Shown piece by piece: positions 45,554 through 54,587 of a stretch of DNA of 64,000 nt. Position 1 is the first letter of the stretch; each line of letters starts with the position of its first letter. The DNA lies in the NCBI RefSeq assembly GCF_001591145.1, contig NZ_BCUF01000010.1:62001-126000 (forward strand), in the 5' to 3' direction. The translations under genes were made by a program, and so were the position numbers. The stretch comes from Vibrio harveyi NBRC 15634 = ATCC 14126 = KCTC 12724. GTDB taxonomy: Bacteria > Pseudomonadota > Gammaproteobacteria > Enterobacterales > Vibrionaceae. The notes below the pieces were generated by a model that was not told the DNA's origin, did not search any database, and saw nothing but the letters and a program-made list of their open reading frames with translations.

Positions 45554-46930
45554 ATGAACGACCTACAATCTTTACTTCAAACCATTGATAACTTTGTCTG
45601 GGGTCCGCCACTGCTGCTTTTGCTTGTGGGAACCGGTGTTTACTTCACTTTTAGCCTAGGCTTGATCCAATTTAAACACCTACCAACTGCGTTAGCGATG
45701 GTATTCAGTAAAGATAAGTCATCTGATAAACAGGGTGACGTTTCTAGCTTTGCAGCGCTATGTACTGCGCTGTCTGCAACTATTGGTACAGGTAACATTG
45801 TTGGTGTTGCAACAGCAATCAAACTTGGTGGTCCTGGTGCCCTATTCTGGATGTGGCTAGCTGCCCTATTTGGAATGGCAACCAAATACGCTGAGTGTCT
45901 TCTTGCTGTGAAATACCGTCGTGTTGACGACAAAGGCCAAATGATTGGTGGTCCTATGTACTACCTGCAATATGGTGTTGGCTCGAAAGCGCTAGCTATC
46001 ATGTTCGCGGTATTTGCACTGGGCGTAGCCTGTTTTGGTATCGGTACCTTCCCTCAAGTGAATGCAATTCTTGATGCAAGTGAGATTTCTCTTGGTGTAA
46101 ACCGCGAGCTGTCTGCCTTCATCCTGACGCTATTAGTGGCATTCGTAACCTTGGGTGGTATTAAGTCGATCGCTAGCGTTGCAGGTAAAGTCGTGCCAGC
46201 AATGGCGCTGTTTTATGTGCTAGCGTGTTTGAGTGTGATCATCATGAATGCAGACCAATTGCTAAATGCAGTTGAGCTTGTATTGGTGTCTGCATTTACT
46301 TCGACAGCGGCAACTGGTGGTTTCTTGGGTGCAAGTATTATGCTGGCAATCCAATCTGGTATCGCTCGTGGCGTATTCTCAAACGAATCTGGTTTGGGTA
46401 GTGCGCCTATGGCTGCGGCGGCTGCGAAAACGGATTCTTGTGTTAAACAAGGTCTGATTTCTATGACGGGTACCTTCTTCGATACCATCATCATTTGTAC
46501 GATGACTGGTCTTGCTTTGATCCTTACGGGTGCATGGCAAAGTGACCTTGCAGGTGCAGCGATGACAACACACGCATTTGCGGTTGGTCTTAACGCAGAG
46601 ACATTAGGTCCAATGCTGGTATCTATCGGTCTTATGTTCTTCGCATTTACCACCATTCTTGGCTGGAACTACTACGGTGAGCGCTGTGTTGTATTCCTAT
46701 TCGGTACAAAAGCAGTACTTCCGTACAAACTGATTTTTGTTGGTTTGGTGGCTTCAGGTGCTTTCCTTCACCTAGATATGATTTGGCTACTGGCTGATAT
46801 CGTAAACGGTCTAATGGCAATCCCTAACCTAATTGGTTTAATTGCTCTGCGCCACGTGGTGTTGGAAGAGACAAAACTGTTCTTCAAACCGTCTTCTCAA
46901 TCAGATGATTTTGATGCAGTAAAAGCCTAA
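45554..46930 (+). CDS. Alanine/glycine:cation symporter (AGCS family)
   Basis: A 458-residue inner-membrane carrier importing alanine or glycine with Na+. About 11 membrane segments; SATIGTGNIVGVATAIKLGG and GPGALFWMWLAALFGMATKYAE are family signatures, and FSNESGLGSAPMAAAAAKT is the second conserved motif. The ATG follows AAGGGGAAA. Transcription passes through the tandem glycine riboswitch, so expression responds to glycine. It has its own terminator. Confidence 0.95.
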   Translation: MNDLQSLLQTIDNFVWGPPLLLLLVGTGVYFTFSLGLIQFKHLPTALAMVFSKDKSSDKQGDVSSFAALCTALSATIGTGNIVGVATAIKLGGPGALFWMWLAALFGMATKYAECLLAVKYRRVDDKGQMIGGPMYYLQYGVGSKALAIMFAVFALGVACFGIGTFPQVNAILDASEISLGVNRELSAFILTLLVAFVTLGGIKSIASVAGKVVPAMALFYVLACLSVIIMNADQLLNAVELVLVSAFTSTAATGGFLGASIMLAIQSGIARGVFSNESGLGSAPMAAAAAKTDSCVKQGLISMTGTFFDTIIICTMTGLALILTGAWQSDLAGAAMTTHAFAVGLNAETLGPMLVSIGLMFFAFTTILGWNYYGERCVVFLFGTKAVLPYKLIFVGLVASGAFLHLDMIWLLADIVNGLMAIPNLIGLIALRHVVLEETKLFFKPSSQSDDFDAVKA

Positions 46931-46962
46931 TCCAAGTTAGAAACGTGAAGTTCACTTTAATT

Positions 46963-47000
46963 AAGAGCCCCCTAAGTTGAATGACTTAGGGGGCTCTTCT
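46963..47000 (+). terminator. Terminator after the AGCS gene
   Basis: Perfect 15-bp arms at 46963-46977 and 46984-46998 rich in G and C, followed by CTTAT. Confidence 0.85.
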
Positions 47001-47008
47001 TATATAGG

Positions 47009-47167
47009 TATACCCAAGTGACTTCAAGATGCAGGATTCAGAGCGTTGTCATTGATTCGAGAGTAAGGAAAACGACGCAGTGTAATAACTAGATCTTTAA
47101 ATCGCCGCCACGTCTACAAACCAAGTCATTCTCGCTGAACCTAGCATCTCGAGGTTACTTGGGTATA
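47009..47167. repeat. Intergenic palindromic repeat, long copy
   Basis: A 159-bp element with terminal inverted repeats of about 24 bp (47009-47032 and 47144-47167, 21 of 24 matching), beginning TATACCCAAGT. Pairing continues inward imperfectly. A short copy lies at 54387-54438. It carries no gene and looks like a non-autonomous MITE-type element. Confidence 0.8.
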
Positions 47168-47193
47168 TTACATTTTACTGCGATACCTTCGCT

Positions 47194-48714
47194 TTAGAAA
47201 AAGCCTAGCGGATTGACGTCGTAGCTGATTAATAGGTTCTTCGTGTTCTGGTAGTGATCGAGCATCATCTTATGGGTTTCTCGACCAATGCCTGATTTTT
47301 TGTAGCCTCCGAACGCAGCATGTGCAGGATACGCGTGATAGCAGTTAATCCAAATGCGCCCTGCTTCGATATTACGCCCCATGCGGTAAGCAAGGTTTTG
47401 GTCGCGCGTCCACACACCAGCACCCAAACCATATTCCGTGTCATTGGCAATCGCTAGCGCCTCTGCTTCGTCTTTAAAAGTAGTCACAGCAATGACCGGA
47501 CCAAAGATCTCTTCTTGGAATACGCGCATCTTATTGTGACCTTGTAACAAAGTCGGTTGAATGTAGTAGCCTTGCTCCAAGTCGTTTTCCTGTTTCGCCA
47601 CATCACCACCAAACACGACTTTGGCCCCTTCTTGGCGTCCGATTTCTAGGTAGCTCAGGATCTTATCGAATTGTTCTTGCGATGCCTGTGCCCCCACCTG
47701 AGTGTCAGTATCTAATGGGTTACCTTGTTTAATGGTCTTCGCGCGCTCCGCAACCTTCGCAATAAACTTGTCGTACACAGATTCATGTACCAAGACACGT
47801 GATGGACAGGTACACACCTCTCCTTGGTTAAAGAACGCAAGCAGCGTGCCTTCAATACACTTATCTAGGTATTCATCTTCATGATCAAACACATCTGGGA
47901 AGTAGATATTTGGAGACTTACCACCAAGCTCAACGGTTGATGGAATGAGATTCTCTGCTGCGCATTTTAAGATATGGTTACCTACTTCGGTTGAGCCCGT
48001 GAATGCCAGCTTTGCAATTCGGTTACTGGTTGCTAGTGCTTGCCCTGCTTCTGAGCCAAAACCGTTGACCACGTTCACCACGCCTGCTGGCAAGAGATCA
48101 CCAATCTTTTCCATCAGAACGAGAATCGAAGTTGGCGTTTGTTCGGCAGGTTTGAGCACCACACAACAGCCAGCAGCCAACGCAGGAGCAAGCTTCCACG
48201 CCGCCATCAACATTGGAAAATTCCAAGGAATGATCTGTCCTACAACGCCAATTGGTTCAGGGAAATGGTAGCTTGCAGTGTGTTCATCAAGCTCAGCCGC
48301 ACTGCCTTCTTGAGCACGGATACAGCCTGCGAAGTAACGGAAATGGTCGACCACTAAAGGAAGATCCGCCGCCAGTGTTTCGCGCACAGGTTTACCATTT
48401 TCCCATGTCTCTGCTACCGCAAGTTCTTCAAGGTTTTGTTCAATGCGGTCTGCTATTTTCAGTAGAATGTTGGCACGCTCAGTAACGCTGGTTTTGGCCC
48501 ATTTTGCTCTTACATTGTGCGCTGCATCCAATGCAAGGTTGATGTCTGCCTCGCTAGAACGAGCAACCTTACAATACGCTTGACCATTGATTGGTGACGT
48601 ATTATCGAAGTACTCCCCACCCCTCGGTTTCACCCATTCGCCACCGATGTAGTTGTCGTAATGTGATTTAAAATTCACGACGGTATTTTCACTACCTGGC
48701 TGTGCATAGATCAT
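47194..48714 (-). CDS. NAD+-dependent aldehyde dehydrogenase (AldB/ExaC type)
   Basis: A 506-residue enzyme that oxidises aldehydes, probably acetaldehyde, to the acid. Catalytic Cys lies in [13 protein letters not shown] and the general base Glu in [10 protein letters not shown]; the NAD fold motif is [21 protein letters not shown] is typical of the AldB/ExaC subgroup. AAGGAAG precedes the ATG. The divergent sigma-54 activator and the -24/-12 promoter at 48793-48809 suggest induction by alcohol or aldehyde. Confidence 0.92.
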   Translation of the reverse strand: MIYAQPGSENTVVNFKSHYDNYIGGEWVKPRGGEYFDNTSPINGQAYCKVARSSEADINLALDAAHNVRAKWAKTSVTERANILLKIADRIEQNLEELAVAETWENGKPVRETLAADLPLVVDHFRYFAGCIRAQEGSAAELDEHTASYHFPEPIGVVGQIIPWNFPMLMAAWKLAPALAAGCCVVLKPAEQTPTSILVLMEKIGDLLPAGVVNVVNGFGSEAGQALATSNRIAKLAFTGSTEVGNHILKCAAENLIPSTVELGGKSPNIYFPDVFDHEDEYLDKCIEGTLLAFFNQGEVCTCPSRVLVHESVYDKFIAKVAERAKTIKQGNPLDTDTQVGAQASQEQFDKILSYLEIGRQEGAKVVFGGDVAKQENDLEQGYYIQPTLLQGHNKMRVFQEEIFGPVIAVTTFKDEAEALAIANDTEYGLGAGVWTRDQNLAYRMGRNIEAGRIWINCYHAYPAHAAFGGYKKSGIGRETHKMMLDHYQNTKNLLISYDVNPLGFF

Positions 48715-48792
48715 AACTCTTCCTTTTGTTCTCGTTCAGTTTTTTGTTTTAAACAACCGAGTGTTCAACTCAGCGATGTTGTCACTTCATTA

Positions 48793-48809
48793 CTCAAGTC
48801 ACATGCCAA
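48793..48809 (-). promoter_or_regulatory. Sigma-54 promoter for the aldehyde dehydrogenase
   Basis: Read leftward: TTGGCATGTGACTTGAG. The GG and the -12 G are 11 bp apart as required; the -12 element is GA rather than GC. The gene start is about 70 bp downstream. Confidence 0.6.
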
Positions 48810-48900
48810 CAACACACGTCTTGTTGTTAATTAAATGTAAAACTATGATTGCCAAGCGATAACAAACTAAGTGAGTGACGTTTGAGCGGATGTATGGTGT

Positions 48901-48958
48901 GAACACCAGTGTTCAAGTGTTCCAAAATGGCACACCCTCACTGTGACAAAATGGTACA
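48901..48958. promoter_or_regulatory. Cluster of activator-site dyads
   Basis: TGTTCCAAAATGGCACA at 48918-48934 and TGTGACAAAATGGTACA at 48942-48958 share a dyad around AAAAT and are 24 bp apart. GAACACCAGTGTTC at 48901-48914 is another palindrome. The last dyad abuts the activator ATG, so autoregulation is likely. Confidence 0.6.
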
Positions 48959-48961
48959 GTC

Positions 48962-50725
48962 ATGGAACTTCAACACATTACCAACAACAACTGGCTTTCT
49001 ACTTCATGGGACAGAAGTGAACAAGCGGGTTTAAAACAGCGACGTCGACCTGACGATATTCGCGTCACTTCTGCGTTTCTGCAGGACAGGCGCCACCAGC
49101 TTAACTTCTTAATCGATGCCGTGAAGCGGTTTGCCCTGCCTTTGTTTAATCAGTTGTTTGCGCACAGCGACAGTCGGTTAATACTGACCGATGCGGATGG
49201 CGTGATCATCGGTAGCTGGGGGCAACCTAAATTCCGAGAAAAACTGACCGAAATTGCGCTCAGTTCTGGCGCGTGCTGGCAAGAAAAACTGAAAGGCACC
49301 AACGCCATTGGCACTGCGTTAGTAGAAGCCAAACCGGTGTCTGTTATTGGTGATCAGCACTTTATTCAACATCATCGCTTTATCAGTTGCTCAGCAAGTC
49401 CAATCTTTGATCATTTGGGTAACTTAATGGGCGTGTTGGACATTACCAGCGAAGAGAAAAAGCACGATTTCTCAACGCAAGTACTGGTCCAGAATATGGT
49501 TCAGCAAGTCGAAAACCAACTCCTCAATCAAATCCCTCAAGGACATATTCGAGTCGATTTAGCATGCGAAAAAGGGTTACTCAGCAGTGGGTGGCAAGGC
49601 ATTATCATCGCCAATGAGGAAGGGCAAATCCTTGCGCATAACCAAGTTGCCTCGCAATTGCTTGATCAACCGAATGTGATTGGACAATCTCTGGATTCGA
49701 TACTCGATAATTCGCTAAGCCGTCAATCACTGGTGTTTAAAACTCAACCTCTGTCAGAGAGTAAAACGTCTTCCCGCTCTCTTTCTGCATCCAACGATCT
49801 TCATTATGGCGACACCACGGTCGAGCATTGTTGGCAACAAGCAAATCGCGTTATCGACAAAGACATTAGCTTACTTATTCTTGGAGAAACCGGTGTAGGG
49901 AAAAACGAATTCGTCAAAGCGTTACACAAAAACAGCCAACGTAAGAGTGGTCCTTTGGTATCAGTTAACTGTGGGGCATTACCTAAAGACTTAGTTGAAT
50001 CTGAACTGTTTGGTTATGTTGCAGGCGCATTTACTGGTGCAAACAGCAAAGGATACCAAGGTAAAATCCGCCAAGCGCACAACGGCATCTTGTTCTTAGA
50101 TGAGATTGCAGATTTGCCTCTAGAAGCGCAAAGCCGCCTACTCCACGTACTACAAGACAAAACCGTACTTCCTGTTGGTTCAAACCAAAGCATCCAAGTT
50201 GATACGCAAATCATCGCCGCAACACACAAAGACTTAGAGTTGTTGATTGAACAAGGCGCATTTCGTCAGGATCTTTACTACCGCCTCAACGGACTTATCG
50301 TCGAACTACCTCGCTTTGAAGAGCGCAATGATAAGCAAGCACTGATTGAGAACATTCATCGACGCCACTCTGACTCGGAACAGACCATTTGTCCCCACCT
50401 TCTTTCATTGATGATGACTTACGTGTGGCCTGGCAATCTGCGAGAACTCGATAGCTTAATCAAAGTCTCTTCATTGATGGCGCAAGGAGAGCCGCAACTA
50501 GAACTTAGCCATGTGCCAAATCATCTTGCTAATAAGCTTAGTCATACCAGTATGATTGAAGACGTTAGCGTGCCGAAAACCAAAGATATGCGTTCGACTG
50601 TCGAAGATAAGCTGGTAAAAACTTATCAAGCGAACCAAGGTAATATCAGCAAAACCTCACGCATGTTGGGATTAAGCCGCAATACCATTTATCGCAAGCT
50701 TAAAAGCCTTGGGATGCTAAAGTGA
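48962..50725 (+). CDS. Sigma-54-dependent activator, AcoR type
   Basis: A 587-residue enhancer-binding protein. N-terminal GAF-type sensor (about 65-185), a PAS-like part (about 210-260), an AAA+ domain with Walker A GETGVGKNEF and the sigma-54 loop GAFTGA, Walker B GILFLDEIADLP, and a C-terminal Fis-type helix-turn-helix (GNISKTSRMLGLSRNTIYRK). It resembles AcoR/AcoX regulators of acetoin, alcohol and aldehyde genes. It is divergent from the aldehyde dehydrogenase, its likely target. Confidence 0.93.
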   Translation: MELQHITNNNWLSTSWDRSEQAGLKQRRRPDDIRVTSAFLQDRRHQLNFLIDAVKRFALPLFNQLFAHSDSRLILTDADGVIIGSWGQPKFREKLTEIALSSGACWQEKLKGTNAIGTALVEAKPVSVIGDQHFIQHHRFISCSASPIFDHLGNLMGVLDITSEEKKHDFSTQVLVQNMVQQVENQLLNQIPQGHIRVDLACEKGLLSSGWQGIIIANEEGQILAHNQVASQLLDQPNVIGQSLDSILDNSLSRQSLVFKTQPLSESKTSSRSLSASNDLHYGDTTVEHCWQQANRVIDKDISLLILGETGVGKNEFVKALHKNSQRKSGPLVSVNCGALPKDLVESELFGYVAGAFTGANSKGYQGKIRQAHNGILFLDEIADLPLEAQSRLLHVLQDKTVLPVGSNQSIQVDTQIIAATHKDLELLIEQGAFRQDLYYRLNGLIVELPRFEERNDKQALIENIHRRHSDSEQTICPHLLSLMMTYVWPGNLRELDSLIKVSSLMAQGEPQLELSHVPNHLANKLSHTSMIEDVSVPKTKDMRSTVEDKLVKTYQANQGNISKTSRMLGLSRNTIYRKLKSLGMLK

Positions 50726-50740
50726 TAGATGTTCAGAGAT

Positions 50741-50772
50741 AAAAAAAGAGCACCGCTTCGGGTGCTCTTCTT
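50741..50772. terminator. Bidirectional terminator
   Basis: 9-bp arms at 50746-50754 and 50761-50769 with a GCTTCG loop. On the - strand a T-run follows, ending the micro-ORF transcript; on the + strand it ends the activator gene. Confidence 0.88.
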
Positions 50773-50788
50773 ATTTTGAAACCTAGCC

Positions 50789-50926
50789 TTACAGTCCGCC
50801 TTCTTGCTGCGCCTGTTTTACTAAAGCCTGACGTTGAGTTTCCGTTTCAGATATCACTTTCTGTTCCTTGTGCGTTTCCTGATCCATATCAGTCGGAATG
50901 AAAACAAAGTACTTGTTAAGAGTCAT
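50789..50926 (-). CDS. 45-residue microprotein
   Basis: Starts at ATG 50926 (MTLNKYFVFIPTDMDQE) with GAGGTT about 7 nt upstream and ends at TAA 50789-50791. The protein is charged and Gln/Glu-rich, without membrane segments or cysteines. It lies between a promoter at 51071 and the terminator at 50741. No family was recognised. Confidence 0.6.
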   Translation of the reverse strand: MTLNKYFVFIPTDMDQETHKEQKVISETETQRQALVKQAQQEGGL

Positions 50927-50995
50927 CGTAAGAACCTCAATTATTAGTGTTAAATCACCTTCTTGGTAAATGTAAACAACACCAGCAAAAACAAC

Positions 50996-51046
50996 TTATG
51001 CCGGATCCTTGTTGTAGGTTTCAAAAAATAGAGGATGTTTGACCAT
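50996..51046 (-). CDS. 16-residue micro-ORF within a hairpin leader
   Basis: MVKHPLFFETYNKDPA, start ATG 51046 with GGAGG at 51058-51054, 7 nt upstream. The ribosome site and first codons lie inside the perfect hairpin at 51031-51057, so its translation may be controlled. It could be a leader peptide for the 45-residue protein about 70 nt downstream. Translation is inferred. Confidence 0.4.
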   Translation of the reverse strand: MVKHPLFFETYNKDPA

Positions 51047-51057
51047 CAAACATCCTC
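51031..51057 (-). promoter_or_regulatory. Perfect 12-bp hairpin masking a ribosome site
   Basis: GAGGATGTTTGA and TCAAACATCCTC with loop of 3 bases. Read leftward it is followed by TATTTTTT and so also looks like a terminator; it contains a GGAGG site and ATG. Confidence 0.7.
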
Positions 51058-51070
51058 CATATGCAACCTA

Positions 51071-51076
51071 ATTATA
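51071..51076 (-). promoter_or_regulatory. TATAAT -10 element for the micro-ORF transcript
   Basis: A perfect TATAAT reads leftward here. No good -35 is seen 17 bp upstream. A transcript would start near 51063, just before the hairpin. Confidence 0.4.
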
Positions 51077-51268
51077 GGATGAGTTCAAGGGCTTACCTAG
51101 CACTGTTTTTCACCTTTTACGCAATCTTAGTTTCGCCTTCCGATTGAGCACATCATACTCTTACAAGCTAACCCCATGTCACAAAAGGAAAAATTGTTTT
51201 AAATTTTATTGGAACAGAGGATGAGAGACACCGATACTTAAAGCTCAATAACCTCAGGTACTGAGCTC

Positions 51269-52180
51269 GTGAAAAATACTATTGATTTGAATTTGTATCG
51301 CTTTCTTTATCTACTCAGCCAGCAAAAATCGCAGGCGAAAGTGTGTCATACCCTCGACATTAGCAAAGCGACATTCACACGACAATTGGCTGAATGTCGT
51401 CAAAGATTTGATAACGAACTCTTCAATGCAGAAAAAGGCATTTATACCCCAACCCTGCTTTGCCAGCAGCTGTGTGAAGTCATCTGCGAACCATTAGAAC
51501 GCCTAGAACAAATCCCCCAGCTGGCACAAAGCTTCAATGCTAATCAGCAAGCCAATGAGTACATATTCAGCATCATTAATCCGTTATCTGGCATGTTGAC
51601 GACCCCCTTAGTCTCCGCCCTTACAACGGAAGATCAAAAGCCGAAGATTTCATTTATTGATTGGTCGATAGAAAGTATCGAAAACCCAAAACGAGGTGCC
51701 GTCGTCATTGGAATTGGCGGTTTTCCAAATGAGCTCAATGAGAGAATGGTTGAGCGCAAAGTTGCTTCTGTTCCCATCTTTGCGTACGTGAATGATCAAC
51801 ACCCACTTAGCCAACATAACGAGCTAGAGCTAAGTGACATTGAAAACCTCGAGACGGTGCGCGTGTCTATGGGCTCTCTTGATGTCAGTGCGTACTATGA
51901 ACGAATGCGAAAACTCACTGGGGTAAATTTGGAACAGAAACTAACGGTCTCTTCTATGGCGGCAGCGCTTGATTGCGTAAAAGTCAGCCCGTATGTATTT
52001 GTCGGGATGCACATTAACGATGATGCCCTACCAGAGGACGTTCTCCGATTGCCGTTAAGGCTGAATGCTAAACCAATGATGTTTGATGTAGGCGTTCAAT
52101 ATCACCGAGCATTCTACCAGCACCCGATCATTGCTCAGGTAGAAGCCTTTATTAAACAAGCACTGCAAGAAACAAATTAG
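51269..52180 (+). CDS. LysR-like transcription regulator
   Basis: A 303-residue protein with an N-terminal helix-turn-helix (VCHTLDISKATFTRQLAECRQ, split here as VCHTLDISKATF and TRQLAECRQRF) and a LysR-type effector domain. It is more divergent than standard LysR members: the usual AA-L--SQPA-S core is replaced. The start is GTG at 51269 without a strong ribosome site. The convergent neighbour is a DUF1254 protein; the actual target is unknown. Confidence 0.75.
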   Translation: MKNTIDLNLYRFLYLLSQQKSQAKVCHTLDISKATFTRQLAECRQRFDNELFNAEKGIYTPTLLCQQLCEVICEPLERLEQIPQLAQSFNANQQANEYIFSIINPLSGMLTTPLVSALTTEDQKPKISFIDWSIESIENPKRGAVVIGIGGFPNELNERMVERKVASVPIFAYVNDQHPLSQHNELELSDIENLETVRVSMGSLDVSAYYERMRKLTGVNLEQKLTVSSMAAALDCVKVSPYVFVGMHINDDALPEDVLRLPLRLNAKPMMFDVGVQYHRAFYQHPIIAQVEAFIKQALQETN

Positions 52181-52311
52181 AACGACTATCACTTGTCGTC
52201 GCAAATAGACAATCCCTCAAACAAGACCAGACAAAGCCGCAACAGAGCCATAAGAACAAGCCAAAAACAAGCAACCGGTCTATCAATTGACCGGTTGCCT
52301 CTTCAATTATC

Positions 52312-53832
52312 TTACTTCACTTCCGTGATATCACTAGGCTTCCACGAGCCGTCATACCAAGGTTCTAATGGACCGTAGACACGCAAGATAGTGAACCAAC
52401 CTTTGTTCGGCACAGTCTCAATCCAGTTTGCTTCTTTGCCTTTTGGTGCTTTCGGACCAAAATACAAATCAATCGAGCCATCTGCATTTGTCATCATGTC
52501 ATCGCGTTTGTCATTCTTACTCGGGAAAGGTTGACTGGTCTGTAATTCTGAACGCGTTTGTGTATCGTAAGCCACAACTGACCAGAAGTTCTTCGCCGGA
52601 ACATTCGCAGGAATGGTCAGCTTGTAGTTTTTGCTGCCATCAAAGAACTCTCCCTGAGCAGATTTATCAACGATTGCGTACTTAGAACCTTTACCAACCA
52701 TTTTGAGCGCCATTGCCGGCGTATTAACCGTCGCCATATAGAAGAAATAAGTGCGCGCATCTAGGTTGCGACCACCGTTGCCTTCTTCAATCAGCCATTG
52801 GTAATCATTACCAATGAACGCTGTCTTCCAATTACGATCATCCCAAATGTAAGCGTTCTGGGTACGAGGATTAAACATCAACGCTCGTGCGGTTGCATTA
52901 CCTATTGCTGCACCATCTTCCAATATGCTCTGCATTCGTGCATCTGGGGCAAACGGCTTACCTTTTTGTATGCCGATGGTCGCTATCAGTCCACGCATTT
53001 CTGGGTCGATAAACTCAATCGGTTCTTTGTCGATCACCGTTTTGATTTCATCGTAAAAATGGTCATCATTTGCATGAATGGTATTAAACGATTTACCACT
53101 ACCAGAGATGAATTCCATCTTCGGCGGCTCGCCTTTCTTAGATAATGGATAAATCTTTAAACCACTATGGTATGAATTCACCGCCGCGTCTGTTTTACCG
53201 TCTTTCAAAAAGCCACGAGCAATAAACCAGTTCACATAACTTGTTGATTGAGAAACGTGATAACCCTCTGGCACTGGACCTTCATAGTTCGGAGGCAAAA
53301 TAAGGTATTTGCCACCCTCACCTTTATCTGGTCCTACAACACCCATGTCCGTCACAAAACGAAAGAATGCATCATTGACGGTCGTTGGTCCCATACCCGG
53401 TGGGATTTCAACCACTGTTGGACCATCACGCTCGAGATCGAGAAATGCGGACGCGTATACCGTATCTGTATTTCCGGTTAAGAACAGCGGATTCGAATCC
53501 ATCAGATCATCAAACAGCATCACCTGATTGGATGTGGTTAACCCCATTTTCTCATGCCCGACTCTTAACGCTTCCAGGGATGCCATAGGAATCGCGTTCA
53601 TAAACACTTCTGTTGCTCGCATGGTATCGAGGTTGTTGTATAGCGTATCCATCGTCTGCTGGCTTGGTACGCCATCCTTGAAATTCAAAGTACCAATGCT
53701 GGTTTCAACCTTATCAGGTGTCATGATACTGGTAGGAATATCTGTATTGTACGCATTCGTGCTTGCCAGAACAGATGATGAAACCAGTAGGCTAGTGATA
53801 ACAACGACACGTTTAAGTTGAGTCTTGAACAT
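52312..53832 (-). CDS. Exported DUF1254/DUF1214 protein
   Basis: A 506-residue protein with a signal peptide (ending VLASTNA). An N-terminal DUF1254 domain (about 80-200) is followed by a C-terminal DUF1214 domain (about 370-490, NFWSVVAYDTQTRSELQT and GSIDLYFGPKAPKGKEANWI). Both domains occur together in periplasmic or secreted proteins of unknown activity. ATG 53832 is chosen because it begins the signal peptide and follows AGGAAA. No functional partner is adjacent. Confidence 0.88.
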   Translation of the reverse strand: MFKTQLKRVVVITSLLVSSSVLASTNAYNTDIPTSIMTPDKVETSIGTLNFKDGVPSQQTMDTLYNNLDTMRATEVFMNAIPMASLEALRVGHEKMGLTTSNQVMLFDDLMDSNPLFLTGNTDTVYASAFLDLERDGPTVVEIPPGMGPTTVNDAFFRFVTDMGVVGPDKGEGGKYLILPPNYEGPVPEGYHVSQSTSYVNWFIARGFLKDGKTDAAVNSYHSGLKIYPLSKKGEPPKMEFISGSGKSFNTIHANDDHFYDEIKTVIDKEPIEFIDPEMRGLIATIGIQKGKPFAPDARMQSILEDGAAIGNATARALMFNPRTQNAYIWDDRNWKTAFIGNDYQWLIEEGNGGRNLDARTYFFYMATVNTPAMALKMVGKGSKYAIVDKSAQGEFFDGSKNYKLTIPANVPAKNFWSVVAYDTQTRSELQTSQPFPSKNDKRDDMMTNADGSIDLYFGPKAPKGKEANWIETVPNKGWFTILRVYGPLEPWYDGSWKPSDITEVK

Positions 53833-54104
53833 AAGAGTTTCCTGCTTTGTCAATGGGGATGCATTAACTGTAGCCAAAGATGGGAATCAATTTTGACGTT
53901 CAGCAGAATCAAAAATGTTGGCATAGACAATGAGCAATGAAACTCATATAAAATCACAAGTAAAAAACTGTCTACCAGGTCAATATTTAATCTTTTTTGA
54001 GAAATATTTAGCCTGTTTTTTGGGTAAATTCCCCCCAGAAGAGAGACAATACGAATGCGGAGTGAAAGCACTCTGGTTCTACCCACTAAGCTTTGGGAGG
54101 CGTT

Positions 54105-54311
54105 ATGAAAAGTAACAAACTTGGTCATGTAATGTCATTCAGCAGAATGTTTTCCTTCATTGCCTTTCTGACTGCCACATTCGCTTGGGTATTAAGTATG
54201 TATGCCCTCTTCACGGTTTCCGTCGTGGCACTCTTCGTCAGCGGACTGCTCTACTTGAATGACAAGTTCGGTCATCACCCAAAAGGCAGTACAAAAGAAA
54301 AGAGCGCTTAG
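54105..54311 (+). CDS. 68-residue membrane microprotein
   Basis: Starts at ATG 54105 with GGGAGG 4 nt upstream. Two hydrophobic helices (FIAFLTATFAWVLSMYALF and VSVVALFVSGLLYL) form a hairpin with charged ends (KGSTKEKSA). The stop overlaps a terminator stem (54299-54320). No family recognised; small membrane stress proteins of this size are common. Confidence 0.7.
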   Translation: MKSNKLGHVMSFSRMFSFIAFLTATFAWVLSMYALFTVSVVALFVSGLLYLNDKFGHHPKGSTKEKSA

Positions 54312-54322
54312 GCGCTCTTTGA
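54299..54322 (+). terminator. Terminator overlapping the microprotein stop
   Basis: 9-bp arms at 54299-54307 and 54312-54320 with a four-base loop that contains the TAG stop. The T-tail is short. Confidence 0.6.
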
Positions 54323-54386
54323 GTTTCAAGCTCTTACATAGCACTAATATCACTCTGTCCGTTCGTTTCAGCCTATTGTCTTTATT

Positions 54387-54438
54387 TATTCCCAAGTGAC
54401 TTCAAGATCCAGAATTCAGGGCGAGGTTACTTGGGATA
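54387..54438. repeat. Intergenic palindromic repeat, short copy
   Basis: A 52-bp version of the 47009-47167 element. It keeps both ends (CCCAAGTGACTTCAAGAT and GAGGTTACTTGGGATA) but lacks the middle, as expected for an internal deletion. Confidence 0.75.
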
Positions 54439-54510
54439 GGGACGATTTTCTGCCCATATTTGCATTTGGTGATATCACCCCACTTACCCCGTCAGTTTAT
54501 GAACGACGTA

Positions 54511-54548
54511 AAAAAGCCACTGTCTTTAACTCAAAACAGTGGCTTTCA
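54511..54548 (-). terminator. Terminator after the AA10 gene
   Basis: Perfect 11-bp arms at 54513-54523 and 54536-54546; leftward T-run follows. Confidence 0.8.
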
Positions 54549-54587
54549 TGCTTGCCTTAGCCAATTCCATTTGGCTACAACCAATGA

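Larger units (their letters stand above)
50927..51268. other. Intergenic region before the LysR-like gene
   Basis: Contains the leftward promoter, hairpin and 16-codon frame listed separately. The right half (51080-51268) has no recognised signal apart from the presumed promoter of the regulator gene. Confidence 0.5.

Noticed and set aside
53930..54115. 61-codon frame before the 68-residue membrane protein
   Set aside because: No ribosome site, and it overlaps the well-supported start at 54105; more likely a leader region.
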